DNA of 25,999 nucleotides. Source: CAYTWW01 sp043801855. Lineage in GTDB: Archaea > Nanobdellota > Nanobdellia > Woesearchaeales > GW2011-AR15. The notes under the pieces were generated by a model. The model did no database searches, was not told where the DNA came from, and saw only the letters and a program-made list of their open reading frames with translations. Positions 1 through 6,869 of the stretch are shown here, piece by piece. A program made the position numbers and the translations under genes. Where the stretch lies: positions 1 through 25,999 of the forward strand of contig JAZDLQ010000025.1 of assembly GCA_043801855.1 (NCBI GenBank), written 5' to 3'. Each line of letters opens with the position of its first letter. The first letter of the stretch is position 1.

Positions 1-1130
1 AATTGTTTTTTTGAAATTTTAATTCCTGTTGGATATTTTCGTTCATCAATCCTGCATCTTACTTTTAATCCGTTTTTTGTAGTTGTCGAAGAAATTAAAT
101 TTACAATTACTTCATGGCTAATAAGAGGATTAGCCCGCCAATTGCTGCTAATAAACGAGAATAATCTGTGCTCTATTTTATTCCATTTGCTTGTTCCAGG
201 CGGAAAATGGCAAACAGATATCGGCTTTTTTATTTTGTTTGCAAGTTTTTGCAGTTCTATTTTCCATAGCTTATTTTTGTACCCATTACTGCCGCCAGCA
301 TCTGCAGTTATCAAAATAGAATCAGATTTGTGATAAATTTCTTTACCCATTGTTTTCCACCACTGCCTTATGCTTTCGACTGCAAAAGCAGCTGTGTCAT
401 GGTCAATCCCAACACTAACCCAACCATTATTTTGTGACAAATCATAAACACCATAAGGGCATATTTTACCTAATTTCTTATCCAAAAAATCATGCACTTT
501 AACTTCAATAGGATTTCCTTTTGGCTGCCAATCCCTTCCAGCATTTTTGTAATTGCCAACTATCTCTTTTTTCTTTGCATCTACAGAAATAACGGGGTTA
601 TTTTGGTTTTGTTGCTGTTTAACTTTTTCATTTATATATTCAAACTGAGCATTTCTATCAGGATGGTCTGTTCCTTCTTTTGTCTTGACATTTCCTTGCA
701 AACTATAATTTAGCTCACGCAATAATGAAGATACTGTTTCATGGCTTATTTTATGACCTTTTTTTCTTAGTTCTCCTGCCAGGTTTCTTAGACTTTTTGT
801 TGTCCATCTTAAAGGAGATTCAGGGTCTCCTCGGCTTGTTGGTTCTACCAAATTTTCCAAATCTGGTTTGATGCATTTATCCAATTTTTCTATTGTTTTT
901 CTGCCGCCACCGTGTTTTCGCACTCTTTCTTCCAATGTTGATTTGCCTACACTAATCTCTTTTATTCCTCGGGCAATCGTATTCCTGTTTAAACCTGTTG
1001 CTTTCGATACTATTGTTATTCCGCCACGACCTATACTCTTTGCTTCAGTTGCTGCAAATATACGGCGAGAGCGCTCATTTAGAAAAGGAGACAAAGCTTC
1101 ATATTTTTGCTTGATTTTTTCAATTTGCAT
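1..1130 (-). CDS. ISAzo13-family DDE transposase (3' end outside window)
   Basis: Translating the minus strand from the ATG at 1130 gives 376 residues with no stop before the window edge. It matches the Rhodopirellula-type / ISAzo13 DDE transposase family (PF07592). A helix-turn-helix-like N-terminus (about residues 36-60) is followed by 'EPTSRGDPESPLRWT', typical of the family. The probable catalytic triad is D184 (ISVDAKK), D277 (ITADAGGSNG) and E320 (WNKIEHR), with the signature CHFPPGTSKWNKIEH. No frameshift or internal stop is visible, so the gene looks intact as far as it can be seen. Members are usually about 400 residues, so little is missing. The enzyme should cut and join the element's ends. 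Confidence 0.93.
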   Translation of the reverse strand, partial: MQIEKIKQKYEALSPFLNERSRRIFAATEAKSIGRGGITIVSKATGLNRNTIARGIKEISVGKSTLEERVRKHGGGRKTIEKLDKCIKPDLENLVEPTSRGDPESPLRWTTKSLRNLAGELRKKGHKISHETVSSLLRELNYSLQGNVKTKEGTDHPDRNAQFEYINEKVKQQQNQNNPVISVDAKKKEIVGNYKNAGRDWQPKGNPIEVKVHDFLDKKLGKICPYGVYDLSQNNGWVSVGIDHDTAAFAVESIRQWWKTMGKEIYHKSDSILITADAGGSNGYKNKLWKIELQKLANKIKKPISVCHFPPGTSKWNKIEHRLFSFISSNWRANPLISHEVIVNLISSTTTKNGLKVRCRIDERKYPTGIKISKKQ

Positions 1131-1201
1131 TTACATTTTATTTAGTAAATGCTACTATTTATATTTTTCTATTTTGCTATAATTATTTTTTGACAAAGCC
1201 C
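1..1201 (-). mobile_element. ISAzo13-family insertion sequence, partial
   Basis: The element consists of the transposase gene plus about 70 bp of AT-rich leader. Its outer end is probably the TTTTTTGACAAAGCCCT motif at about 1185-1201, just before the next gene starts. The boundary is a guess, because the other terminus lies outside the window and no terminal repeat or target duplication can be compared. The family call rests on the transposase. Confidence 0.7.
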
Positions 1202-1214
1202 TAGAGCATCAATT

Positions 1215-1847
1215 TTGGATTTATTTACGTCTAATGAGATGACCTTAGCAACATCTGAGATGGAATTGCTAACTATTATTAATAGTTTAAACGCAGGTAG
1301 CCAAACTGTTACCTATACACAATTGCAAAATCATCTTTTGGGAGGTACAAAATATATGACAACAGATGATGTTGTACATAAATGTTCATCTGACGGACAT
1401 TTTGTTACTTGGGATAACCACAATCTTCTATCACGCACTTTATCTAATTTATATCAGGCAGGCTTAATAAGAATTGAAGGAAAAAATATTAGCCTATCTG
1501 ACAAAATAAAAGAGTATAGTGTCTCAGCGATGCAAGGATACGACTATATGGTTCCTCAAGACATATATGCTGTTAAATCATTAGAAGAGGCGGCTGCTCT
1601 TGGAGTGATAACTGATTCGGATTATCAATGCATTGAAAGACAATCAGAACATTGCCTTGGCGAAGAGACTACTGTTACTTTGACCGGCGATGTTAGTTTC
1701 AACCTCGGAAACGGTAAACTGATGCTTGAAGGAGAATATAATTGGGGAAGAAAAGTGTATATAGTTGCCAGCAAACCCGAATTTGGTAATTATGAAATTC
1801 AGTTTAATTCCAGAAAAAATGCCATAGAAAAAATTTTTAGACCGTAG
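1215..1847 (+). CDS. Unknown protein, possibly 5'-truncated by the adjacent IS
   Basis: This is a 210-residue frame beginning at a TTG. The reading frame is open upstream only to 1194, inside the presumed IS end, so the original N-terminus may have been lost. I do not recognise the family. Residues about 15-35 and 70-95 (LLSRTLSNLYQAGLIRIEG) look like helix-turn-helix or winged-helix segments, so a DNA-binding role is possible but unproven. The C-terminal half is beta-rich in character (TTVTLTGDVSFNLGNGKLML). No ribosome site precedes the TTG; an in-frame ATG at 1239 is an alternative start. It could be a live gene, a 5'-truncated remnant, or a gene now driven from the IS. Confidence 0.55.
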   Translation: MDLFTSNEMTLATSEMELLTIINSLNAGSQTVTYTQLQNHLLGGTKYMTTDDVVHKCSSDGHFVTWDNHNLLSRTLSNLYQAGLIRIEGKNISLSDKIKEYSVSAMQGYDYMVPQDIYAVKSLEEAAALGVITDSDYQCIERQSEHCLGEETTVTLTGDVSFNLGNGKLMLEGEYNWGRKVYIVASKPEFGNYEIQFNSRKNAIEKIFRP

Positions 1848-1964
1848 TTGTCTTCAATCCAAAGTTATTATTATTTATTGAGTTTTCTAACATAGTTTTC
1901 AATGGCTCAAAAAAACAGATTAAAGACAACATTCATTTCATTTAGTTGTCTGAAGAACTGATAT

Positions 1965-1972
1965 AAAAAAAA
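1965..1972 (-). terminator. T-tract terminator of the tRNA-Val gene
   Basis: On the minus strand a run of eight T follows the tRNA discriminator base by one nucleotide. Oligo-T is the usual archaeal termination signal. Confidence 0.55.
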
Positions 1973-1987
1973 GTGGGCCCGCCCGGA

Positions 1988-2120
1988 CTTTCGTGAGCGA
2001 TGCTCTCGCATCATGCTTCTCACTTAAACCATCGGTTATTCGAACTGATTTTTTCTTGTTTAAAGAAAAAATGCAGTTCTTAATCTGTTTTGCTCCGAGG
2101 GCTTTTCTTAAAAGCGCTCT
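1988..2120 (-). other. Candidate 133-nt T-loop intron (position 59/60) of tRNA-Val
   Basis: The junctions fold into an almost canonical bulge-helix-bulge. The outer helix is T-stem CCCGG/CCGGG. A 3-nt bulge AGU lies on the 3' side, followed by the 4-bp central helix UUCG/CGAA. A 3-nt bulge AGA lies on the 5' side, with one A opposite it, followed by an inner helix GAGCG/CGCUC. Cleavage after the second base of each bulge restores the T-loop UUCGAGU. The intron holds further hairpins, including GAACTG/CAGTTC extended by ATTTTTTCTT/AAGAAAAAAT, and GATGC-GAGA-GCATC. It is unusually long for a tRNA intron and shows no homing-endonuclease frame. Confidence 0.75.
2098..2118. repeat. Inverted repeat copy 1 (inside T-loop intron)
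   Basis: AGGGCTTTT-CTT-AAAAGCGCT on the plus strand is nearly identical to the reverse complement of 2317-2336 (AGGGCTTTT-AC-AAAAGCGCT). Each copy is also close to palindromic and can form its own hairpin. It starts two bases inside the intron's 5' splice site. Confidence 0.6.
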
Positions 2121-2142
2121 CTCGAACCGGGGACTAGCGCCT

Positions 2143-2197
2143 TTCCTGAGTTTGCCGCGAAGGAAAGACAATTGAAAAATCGCTTTTTCGCGATACT
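2143..2197 (-). other. 55-nt anticodon-loop intron (position 37/38) of tRNA-Val
   Basis: This is the canonical archaeal intron site between A37 and A38. The intron begins AGTATCGC, contains the hairpin ATCGC-GAAAAA-GCGAT, and ends CTCAGGAA. Its boundaries are set by the requirement for a 7-nt loop CTTACAA between GCGCC and GGCGC. A strict BHB is less clear here than for the second intron; the central helix has wobble pairs and a mismatch. Confidence 0.72.
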
Positions 2198-2265
2198 TGT
2201 AAGGGCGCTGTCATAGCCACTAGACCACGAGCCCAATTTGATTTTGCAGTTGCAATCTTTGATGC

Positions 2266-2298
2266 AGACTATTCAAATTTTTTGCTTTTGAATAGTCT
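2266..2298. repeat. Perfect 12-bp hairpin between the tRNA fragment and tRNA-Val
   Basis: AGACTATTCAAA at 2266-2277 is exactly complementary to TTTGAATAGTCT at 2287-2298, with a 9-nt loop. It lies in the 101-nt spacer between the two tRNA 5' copies and would form in a minus-strand transcript. Its function is unknown. Confidence 0.7.
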
Positions 2299-2316
2299 TC
2301 GTAGTCTTTTGCGCAT

Positions 2317-2336
2317 AGCGCTTTTGTAAAAGCCCT
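2317..2336. repeat. Inverted repeat copy 2 (next to tRNA 5' fragment)
   Basis: This is the partner of 2098-2118 in opposite orientation. It begins exactly where homology of the duplicated fragment to tRNA-Val ends, so the repeat may mark a rearrangement boundary. Confidence 0.6.
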
Positions 2337-2356
2337 ACCATCTAGACCACGAGCCC
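2336..2356 (-). pseudogene. Duplicated tRNA-Val 5' fragment (nt 1-21)
   Basis: The fragment contains acceptor GGGCTCG, T8-G9, D-stem GTCT and D-loop AGATGGTA, matching tRNA-Val positions 1-21. Its first 15 nt are identical to the intact gene downstream, and the D-loop differs. Homology stops after A21. The following sequence (AGGGCTTTTACAAAAGCGC) looks like an anticodon region around TAC, but it lacks the 3' D-stem and no T-arm follows. It may be a remnant of a duplication, an attachment-site scar, or the 5' part of a trans-spliced tRNA. The remnant explanation is the simplest. Confidence 0.6.
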
Positions 2357-2392
2357 AGCAACTTAGTAGTTAATTGTTGGAAAAAAGCGCTC

Positions 2393-2401
2393 TTTTTATA
2401 G
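2393..2401 (-). promoter_or_regulatory. TATA box for the tRNA region
   Basis: CTATAAAAA on the minus strand is centred about 41 nt upstream of the tRNA fragment, so transcription would begin about 15 nt before its first G. The intact tRNA has no comparable TATA box of its own, so one transcript may span both. Confidence 0.5.
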
Positions 2402-2425
2402 TTTTCTGCCCATTTTGACCGAAAA

Positions 2426-2434
2426 GTATATTAA
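2426..2434 (+). promoter_or_regulatory. TATA box for the 2461 gene
   Basis: GTATATTAA follows a purine-rich GAAAA (BRE-like) and is centred about 31 nt before the ATG. This predicts a leader of only a few bases. No ribosome site is seen, which fits leaderless initiation. Confidence 0.45.
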
Positions 2435-2460
2435 TGCAATAGAGTATATTAGTATACATA

Positions 2461-3969
2461 ATGGTATCTCTACCTTTTATGAAGAAAAAAGAGCCTGAAA
2501 AAAAAGCTTTTCAGAAAATGAGTACAGAGGAAAAGCTTAAGGAACTTGGCCTTGGCAGCGAGGAATTTGCAGAGGATTTTGCATATAAAAGAGTTAAAAC
2601 AGGATACCCTGCTCCAATTAAAAGGCTAAGATTTCATCTTCTTGACCCTAATCATAATATTGAAAGCACATACCATCACTTCATGATTGATTTTGGAGAG
2701 CGACTTGGCCTTGATAAAAATTATAAAGTAGTTGATTCTATGGGACTTTCAGTCGGCTCGTCTATGTTTGGCAATTTGCAGTCAAGAATGGCAGCGCAAC
2801 AAAACCAGGCTTCACAATACCTAAAAGGGATTGCTGACATGGTAAAGGGCATGTTTCAGATTGTAAGAGAAGTTAGAATCCTAGATGAGAGACTTCAGTT
2901 CTATAAGGATTCTGAATCAGAAAATTCTGAACTTTCGCTAAGCTCTGAGATTGTTTTAAAAGGTCTTTGGGTTGATCAGGTTGAAGGCGGAAGCAAAAAT
3001 CCAAGCTCTGTTTACGGCCTTGCTGCAACAGTTGGCTTTACAATCCTTCCAGACTTATTTTTCAGGACAAAACCAATGAAAAAAAAGGAAATTGAAAAAA
3101 TTGTAAAATCAATGAAATTCAATGAAAAAGTAAAAGAAATCCTTATGAGAAAATTAAGACAATATTATGAGTGGAAAGAAAGAACTAAAGGAGAACTTGA
3201 GGTCAGGAAAAATTTCGAAATAAAATATCTTAGACAGCATTATGCTACAATTAAATTGTATTTATCATGGATATCTCCGTATCTTCGAAATATAAGGAAA
3301 ATGAAACATTCCGAGCATTTATCTGAAGAAGTAGATGTAGTTAAGGCATTTGAAAGTACAATTATAGAGCTTGAAACAATACACTGGAGAACCGGCTATG
3401 GAAAAGCGCCTTTTGACTATAATGCAGTCATTCTGTTAAATTTCCATTATCTTGTCAAGCCTGAACTTGCCTTTCATCATTACGAATATCAGCATAAAGG
3501 GCCCGTTCACGTCGGAAAATTAATAATGAGCATAAGAGCTTATGCATGGACTAAAAAGCAGATTGATAGTTATATCAAATACAGGAATGAGGAAGAGCTT
3601 GACTTATTAAAAGAAATTAATTCTTCAATTGAGCAGGCTATGAATTCACTTGGTGATGACCTGAAAAAATACTTAAAAAGTGCAGGAGAAGAATTTCCTG
3701 ATTCTGAAGACAAGAAAAATGCAAAGCCCGCAAAAAAAATGCCAGGCATCTTAGAGCCTTTCTTAGGTATTTTCGGTGGATTCGGAGAAATTGCGAAATC
3801 CGTTAAAGGAGCGCCTGTTCCTGGCAAAAAAGATGAGCCAAAAAAAAAAGAGCCTTCTGCCCAATATAAAAACGAGCGCGACCAAACTAGAGCTAGCGTC
3901 TATGCAAGAATGTGCGCCTGGGATGGCTATCAGAGATTTAAAGAGCATCATGAACTGCTCCACTGGTGA
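2461..3969 (+). CDS. Unknown 502-residue protein, first gene of a two-gene unit
   Basis: I do not recognise a domain. The protein is soluble in appearance, with no signal peptide or membrane span. It opens with a lysine-rich segment (KKKEPEKK) and has long charged, probably helical stretches at about residues 200-260 and 375-405. Near the C-terminus (about 420-470) is a low-complexity Pro/Lys/Gly linker (GILEPFLGIFGGFGEIAKS, KKDEPKKKEPS), then a compact tail with RMCAWDGYQRFKEHHELLHW. A later ATG at 2479 is an alternative start. Its stop overlaps the next gene by 4 nt, so the two are almost certainly co-translated and likely work together. A tentative view is a lineage-restricted structural or scaffold protein for its neighbour. 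Confidence 0.85.
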   Translation: MVSLPFMKKKEPEKKAFQKMSTEEKLKELGLGSEEFAEDFAYKRVKTGYPAPIKRLRFHLLDPNHNIESTYHHFMIDFGERLGLDKNYKVVDSMGLSVGSSMFGNLQSRMAAQQNQASQYLKGIADMVKGMFQIVREVRILDERLQFYKDSESENSELSLSSEIVLKGLWVDQVEGGSKNPSSVYGLAATVGFTILPDLFFRTKPMKKKEIEKIVKSMKFNEKVKEILMRKLRQYYEWKERTKGELEVRKNFEIKYLRQHYATIKLYLSWISPYLRNIRKMKHSEHLSEEVDVVKAFESTIIELETIHWRTGYGKAPFDYNAVILLNFHYLVKPELAFHHYEYQHKGPVHVGKLIMSIRAYAWTKKQIDSYIKYRNEEELDLLKEINSSIEQAMNSLGDDLKKYLKSAGEEFPDSEDKKNAKPAKKMPGILEPFLGIFGGFGEIAKSVKGAPVPGKKDEPKKKEPSAQYKNERDQTRASVYARMCAWDGYQRFKEHHELLHW

Positions 3970-5981
3970 ATATATTTAAAATGGATGATTATTACGCGCC
4001 AAAAAGCAAGGAATTAAAAGAAATTGACCGAATGGAAAGAGATTTTGCAATAGATGATTTCGGTACTTCTGCAAATCCTTTTCAGCATCAGACTGAAGCT
4101 CTTAAGGCAAGAATTTTTCACGGCGCAAACAAAGTTGAATTTTCTTTTTTTGGCCAGGGAAAAAGCCATGAAAAAAATTATACACCTGAATCGTTTGGCG
4201 CAAGAGACAGGCAAGATATGAGAGAGCTTGCCGAATTTAACGAAGTTGAAACTACAACTCACGCATCTGTCGGAGTTAGCGGTCTGTCTGGCTTGCAGCA
4301 GGGAAGATTTGATGAACAGCACAGAAAAGATTCAGTTGATGAAGTAAAAAGAGCAATTCAATTTGCAGCAGAAGCGTCTACCGGAGGAGCAGTCGTTTTT
4401 CATACAGGCGAAGCTCCAAGACCAATGTTTTCTGAATATACAAGATATAAGAATGAAAAAGATGCAAAGTTCCAGCTTTTTCCTGATGAGGGAGAAGAGG
4501 AAGTGCATTATCTAGTTGACCCTGTCACAAAAGAAATCAAAATGGGAGTTAAGGAAAACATCCCTGTTGCAATTCCTGTCCCAAAAAAAGATCCTGAAAC
4601 CGGCAAGATAATATATTTAAAGGATGAAAATGGCAAAGAAATAATTGATGATGTATTCAAAGACTATGACAAAATTCACCACGGTAAAGTGCCTATTTAT
4701 GATTACGATGAAAAAACAGGAGACATTAAGACTGAGCTTATTACTTTCAAGGATTATCGTGAAAAAAAGGAAAAAGAAATTGAGAAAAATTATCATAGAA
4801 ATCCAAATAGAGAGGAACAAGAGGAAATAATTAAGGAATTCTTTCAATGGCAGCAAACACTTCAATTGCAGTATAGTTATGGCTTTGGAAAAAATGCAGA
4901 AAGAGAATACATGGAAAGCCTTAAGCAAAGGGAAAAAATAATCAAAGCATTAAAATTTTATAAAGAATTAAAGGAGAAAGTTCCGCCTGAAGACTGGTGG
5001 CAGTATAAAAAACAAGGATTCGGCGGTCGGCATCATGGAGGGCTTTATATACCAGAAGATGTAGAAGATCCAGTTGAATATCTTGAAGAATCGTTGAACA
5101 ACACTGACAGAATGTTAATTTACGGCAGGGAGCTTGCCCTTTCAGGAAGAAGGCAGGCGCAGGAAACGCTAAAAATGATAGATAGGTCTGAACTGATTCA
5201 GACTTATGCAGAAAAAAAAGCATCTGAATCAATGGGTGAATTAGGAGAATATGTGTGGATGCAGAATAAGGCGCATAAAAAAGACCTTAAAAACGAGCTT
5301 TATCTTGCTCCTGAAAATGTTTTTCCTGAAACCTATGGAGGACATCCTGATGAACTTAAAAAGCTTGTTGAAGACGGACGGAAAGAAATGGCAAAAAGGC
5401 TTGTTGCATATCATGGTGTTTCGGAAAAAGATGCTGATAAACAGGCTAAAGAAGGAATCAAGGCAACAATTGATATTGGCCACTTAAATGTATGGAGAAA
5501 ATATTTTGTCGCAAAAAAAGGAGAGTCTTTAGAAGACAGAGATAAAAGGTTTAATACATGGGTTCTTGAAAAAACAAAAGACCTTGTTGAAAAGGGTTAT
5601 GTCGGGCACATTCATATAAATGATAACTTCGGGTTTCATGATGAGCACTTATCAGCCGGTGACGGTAATGCTCCTATAAAAGAATTTTTGGCGCAGGCTA
5701 AAAAAGCAGGGCTTAAGGATTTTATAGTTGAATCAGGGTCAATTAATCCAATGCGAGCGTTGCCTGATACTTGGGAGCACATAAATTCATCTGTTTATCA
5801 TCTTCATGTTCCCGGAGTTACTCAGGATGTATGGACGGATTTTTGGCATTCATATTTCGGCAAAACAGAAAATCCAAGATACATTGTGGGCTCCTATGCT
5901 CCAAGTAAAGATTTTAGGGGAGAGCCATTTTATACCGGCCTTGACCTTGAAGGGTTGCAGTATTTTGGCGGCGGTGAGTAA
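3966..5981 (+). CDS. TIM-barrel protein, xylose-isomerase-like, with large insertion
   Basis: The N-terminal part (about residues 85-155: TTTHASVGVSGLSGLQ, AIQFAAEASTGGAVVFHTGE) and the C-terminal part (about 497-610: TIDIGHLNV, GHIHINDNFGFHDEHLSAGDG, FIVES) read as strands of an AP-endonuclease-2 / sugar isomerase TIM barrel. The His, Asp and Glu in DIGH, HIND and DEHL are candidate metal ligands. Between them lie about 300 residues of charged, mostly helical insertion (about 180-480), which makes this 671-residue protein roughly twice the usual 280-300. Start: the GTG at 3966 forms a GTGA overlap with the upstream stop; ATG at 3981 is equally plausible. Substrate unknown; it could be an isomerase, an epimerase or a nuclease. 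Confidence 0.8.
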   Translation: MNIFKMDDYYAPKSKELKEIDRMERDFAIDDFGTSANPFQHQTEALKARIFHGANKVEFSFFGQGKSHEKNYTPESFGARDRQDMRELAEFNEVETTTHASVGVSGLSGLQQGRFDEQHRKDSVDEVKRAIQFAAEASTGGAVVFHTGEAPRPMFSEYTRYKNEKDAKFQLFPDEGEEEVHYLVDPVTKEIKMGVKENIPVAIPVPKKDPETGKIIYLKDENGKEIIDDVFKDYDKIHHGKVPIYDYDEKTGDIKTELITFKDYREKKEKEIEKNYHRNPNREEQEEIIKEFFQWQQTLQLQYSYGFGKNAEREYMESLKQREKIIKALKFYKELKEKVPPEDWWQYKKQGFGGRHHGGLYIPEDVEDPVEYLEESLNNTDRMLIYGRELALSGRRQAQETLKMIDRSELIQTYAEKKASESMGELGEYVWMQNKAHKKDLKNELYLAPENVFPETYGGHPDELKKLVEDGRKEMAKRLVAYHGVSEKDADKQAKEGIKATIDIGHLNVWRKYFVAKKGESLEDRDKRFNTWVLEKTKDLVEKGYVGHIHINDNFGFHDEHLSAGDGNAPIKEFLAQAKKAGLKDFIVESGSINPMRALPDTWEHINSSVYHLHVPGVTQDVWTDFWHSYFGKTENPRYIVGSYAPSKDFRGEPFYTGLDLEGLQYFGGGE

Positions 5982-6042
5982 GTAAAACTTTTACTATACG
6001 ATTAATTTAAATATGCAATAGCTTTCACTAATTTGTAAAAAA

Positions 6043-6047
6043 GAGGT
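6043..6047 (+). promoter_or_regulatory. Ribosome binding site of the NTase-HEPN gene
   Basis: GAGGT lies 6 nt before the ATG at 6054 and fixes this start. Confidence 0.6.
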
Positions 6048-6053
6048 ATTATT

Positions 6054-6860
6054 ATGCTGTCAGATATTGAAGAGCGAAAAGCAGAAAATGAGAATAAGTA
6101 CCATCATGATGACATGGATATTGCATATAAATTTTCTGCTGAGTTGCATAAAGAAGTCGGAAAATATATTAAAGGAATAATTCTATTCGGAAGCAACGCA
6201 AGAAAAGACAAAGATAAGCATGATATTGATATTTTAGTTATTCTTGACGATGTTTCCATATATCTTTCAAAAGAGTTTATACAGACATACAGGATAATTG
6301 TGCAGAATCTTGTTGGCGACATATCAAAAAAACTTCATATAACTACATTCCAGTATACATCTTTTTGGGAGTTTGTCAGAATAGGAGACCCGATTGCAAT
6401 AAATATCCTAAGAGATGGTGTCCCTATAATTGATACTGAGTTTTTTAGGCCGCTGCAGCTTTTGCTTAAGCAGGGAAGAATAAAACCCACAAGAGAAGCA
6501 ATCTGGTCATATTTTTACAAGGCGCCAAATGTTTTGCAAAATTCAAGAATGCATATTGTTAGTGCAACAGTAGATTTGTACTGGGCTGTAATTGACAGCG
6601 CAGAAGCTGCCCTCATGAGCTTGGATGAAATCCCTCCAAGCCCGGAATATGTTGGAGATATGATTGAAGAAAAATTAGTAAAACCAGGTCTATTGCCTCA
6701 AAAATATGCAACAATTGCAAAAAGATTCTACAGATTGAGTAAGATGATAGAACATCGAGACATTAAAACAATCGGCGCTGTTGAATATGAGAATTATTAC
6801 AAGGAAGCAGAAGAGTTTGTTGAAGGCATAAAGAAATTTATTGAAGAGAAAGCGAAATAA
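6054..6860 (+). CDS. Nucleotidyltransferase domain fused to HEPN-like domain
   Basis: Residues about 25-115 form a minimal Pol-beta-type nucleotidyltransferase: LFGSNARKDKDKHDIDILV gives the G-S motif (G46-S47) and D57-x-D59 metal ligands. The usual third carboxylate strand is not evident; that region reads KLHITTFQYT. Residues about 160-265 are helical, with RLSKMIEHRD giving an R-x6-H arrangement as in HEPN domains. MNT and HEPN proteins are often separate partners of a toxin-antitoxin pair; here they are in one chain. The product might transfer nucleotides to a protein or RNA, or bind ligand if inactive. The next gene begins 9 nt downstream, so they are probably co-transcribed. Confidence 0.82.
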   Translation: MLSDIEERKAENENKYHHDDMDIAYKFSAELHKEVGKYIKGIILFGSNARKDKDKHDIDILVILDDVSIYLSKEFIQTYRIIVQNLVGDISKKLHITTFQYTSFWEFVRIGDPIAINILRDGVPIIDTEFFRPLQLLLKQGRIKPTREAIWSYFYKAPNVLQNSRMHIVSATVDLYWAVIDSAEAALMSLDEIPPSPEYVGDMIEEKLVKPGLLPQKYATIAKRFYRLSKMIEHRDIKTIGAVEYENYYKEAEEFVEGIKKFIEEKAK

Positions 6861-6869
6861 GATTTAAAA

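Larger units (their letters stand above)
1974..2234 (-). tRNA. tRNA-Val (anticodon TAC) with two introns
   Basis: Removing two intervening sequences leaves a complete 73-nt tRNA. The acceptor is GGGCTCG/CGGGCCC with one G-U pair, followed by A73. The D-arm starts GTCTAG and contains GG18-19; the anticodon stem is GCGCC/GGCGC with loop CTTACAA. The variable loop is TAGTC, the T-stem is CCCGG/CCGGG, and the T-loop is TTCGAGT. Exons are 2198-2234, 2121-2142 and 1974-1987. Anticodon UAC and the GGGCTCGTGGTCTAG start fit archaeal tRNA-Val. CCA is not encoded. The tRNA is structurally normal once spliced, so it is likely functional, but splicing is inferred. Confidence 0.82.

Noticed and set aside
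142..1182. Plus-strand frames across 142-333, 492-713 and 868-1182
   Set aside because: They lie opposite the intact minus-strand transposase, which has clear family motifs.
1847..1950. Repeated GTTGTCT / AGACAAC motifs after the 210-residue gene
   Set aside because: Short 7-8 bp inverted copies with long loops; could be a weak terminator but not distinguishable from chance in AT-rich DNA.
1938..2175. Short frames on both strands over the tRNA-Val region
   Set aside because: They fall entirely on tRNA exons and structured introns and have no protein-like composition.
2336..2356. Complete second tRNA gene starting at 2356
   Set aside because: No 3' D-stem, no matching anticodon stem in register and no T-arm or acceptor partner before the intact gene starts.
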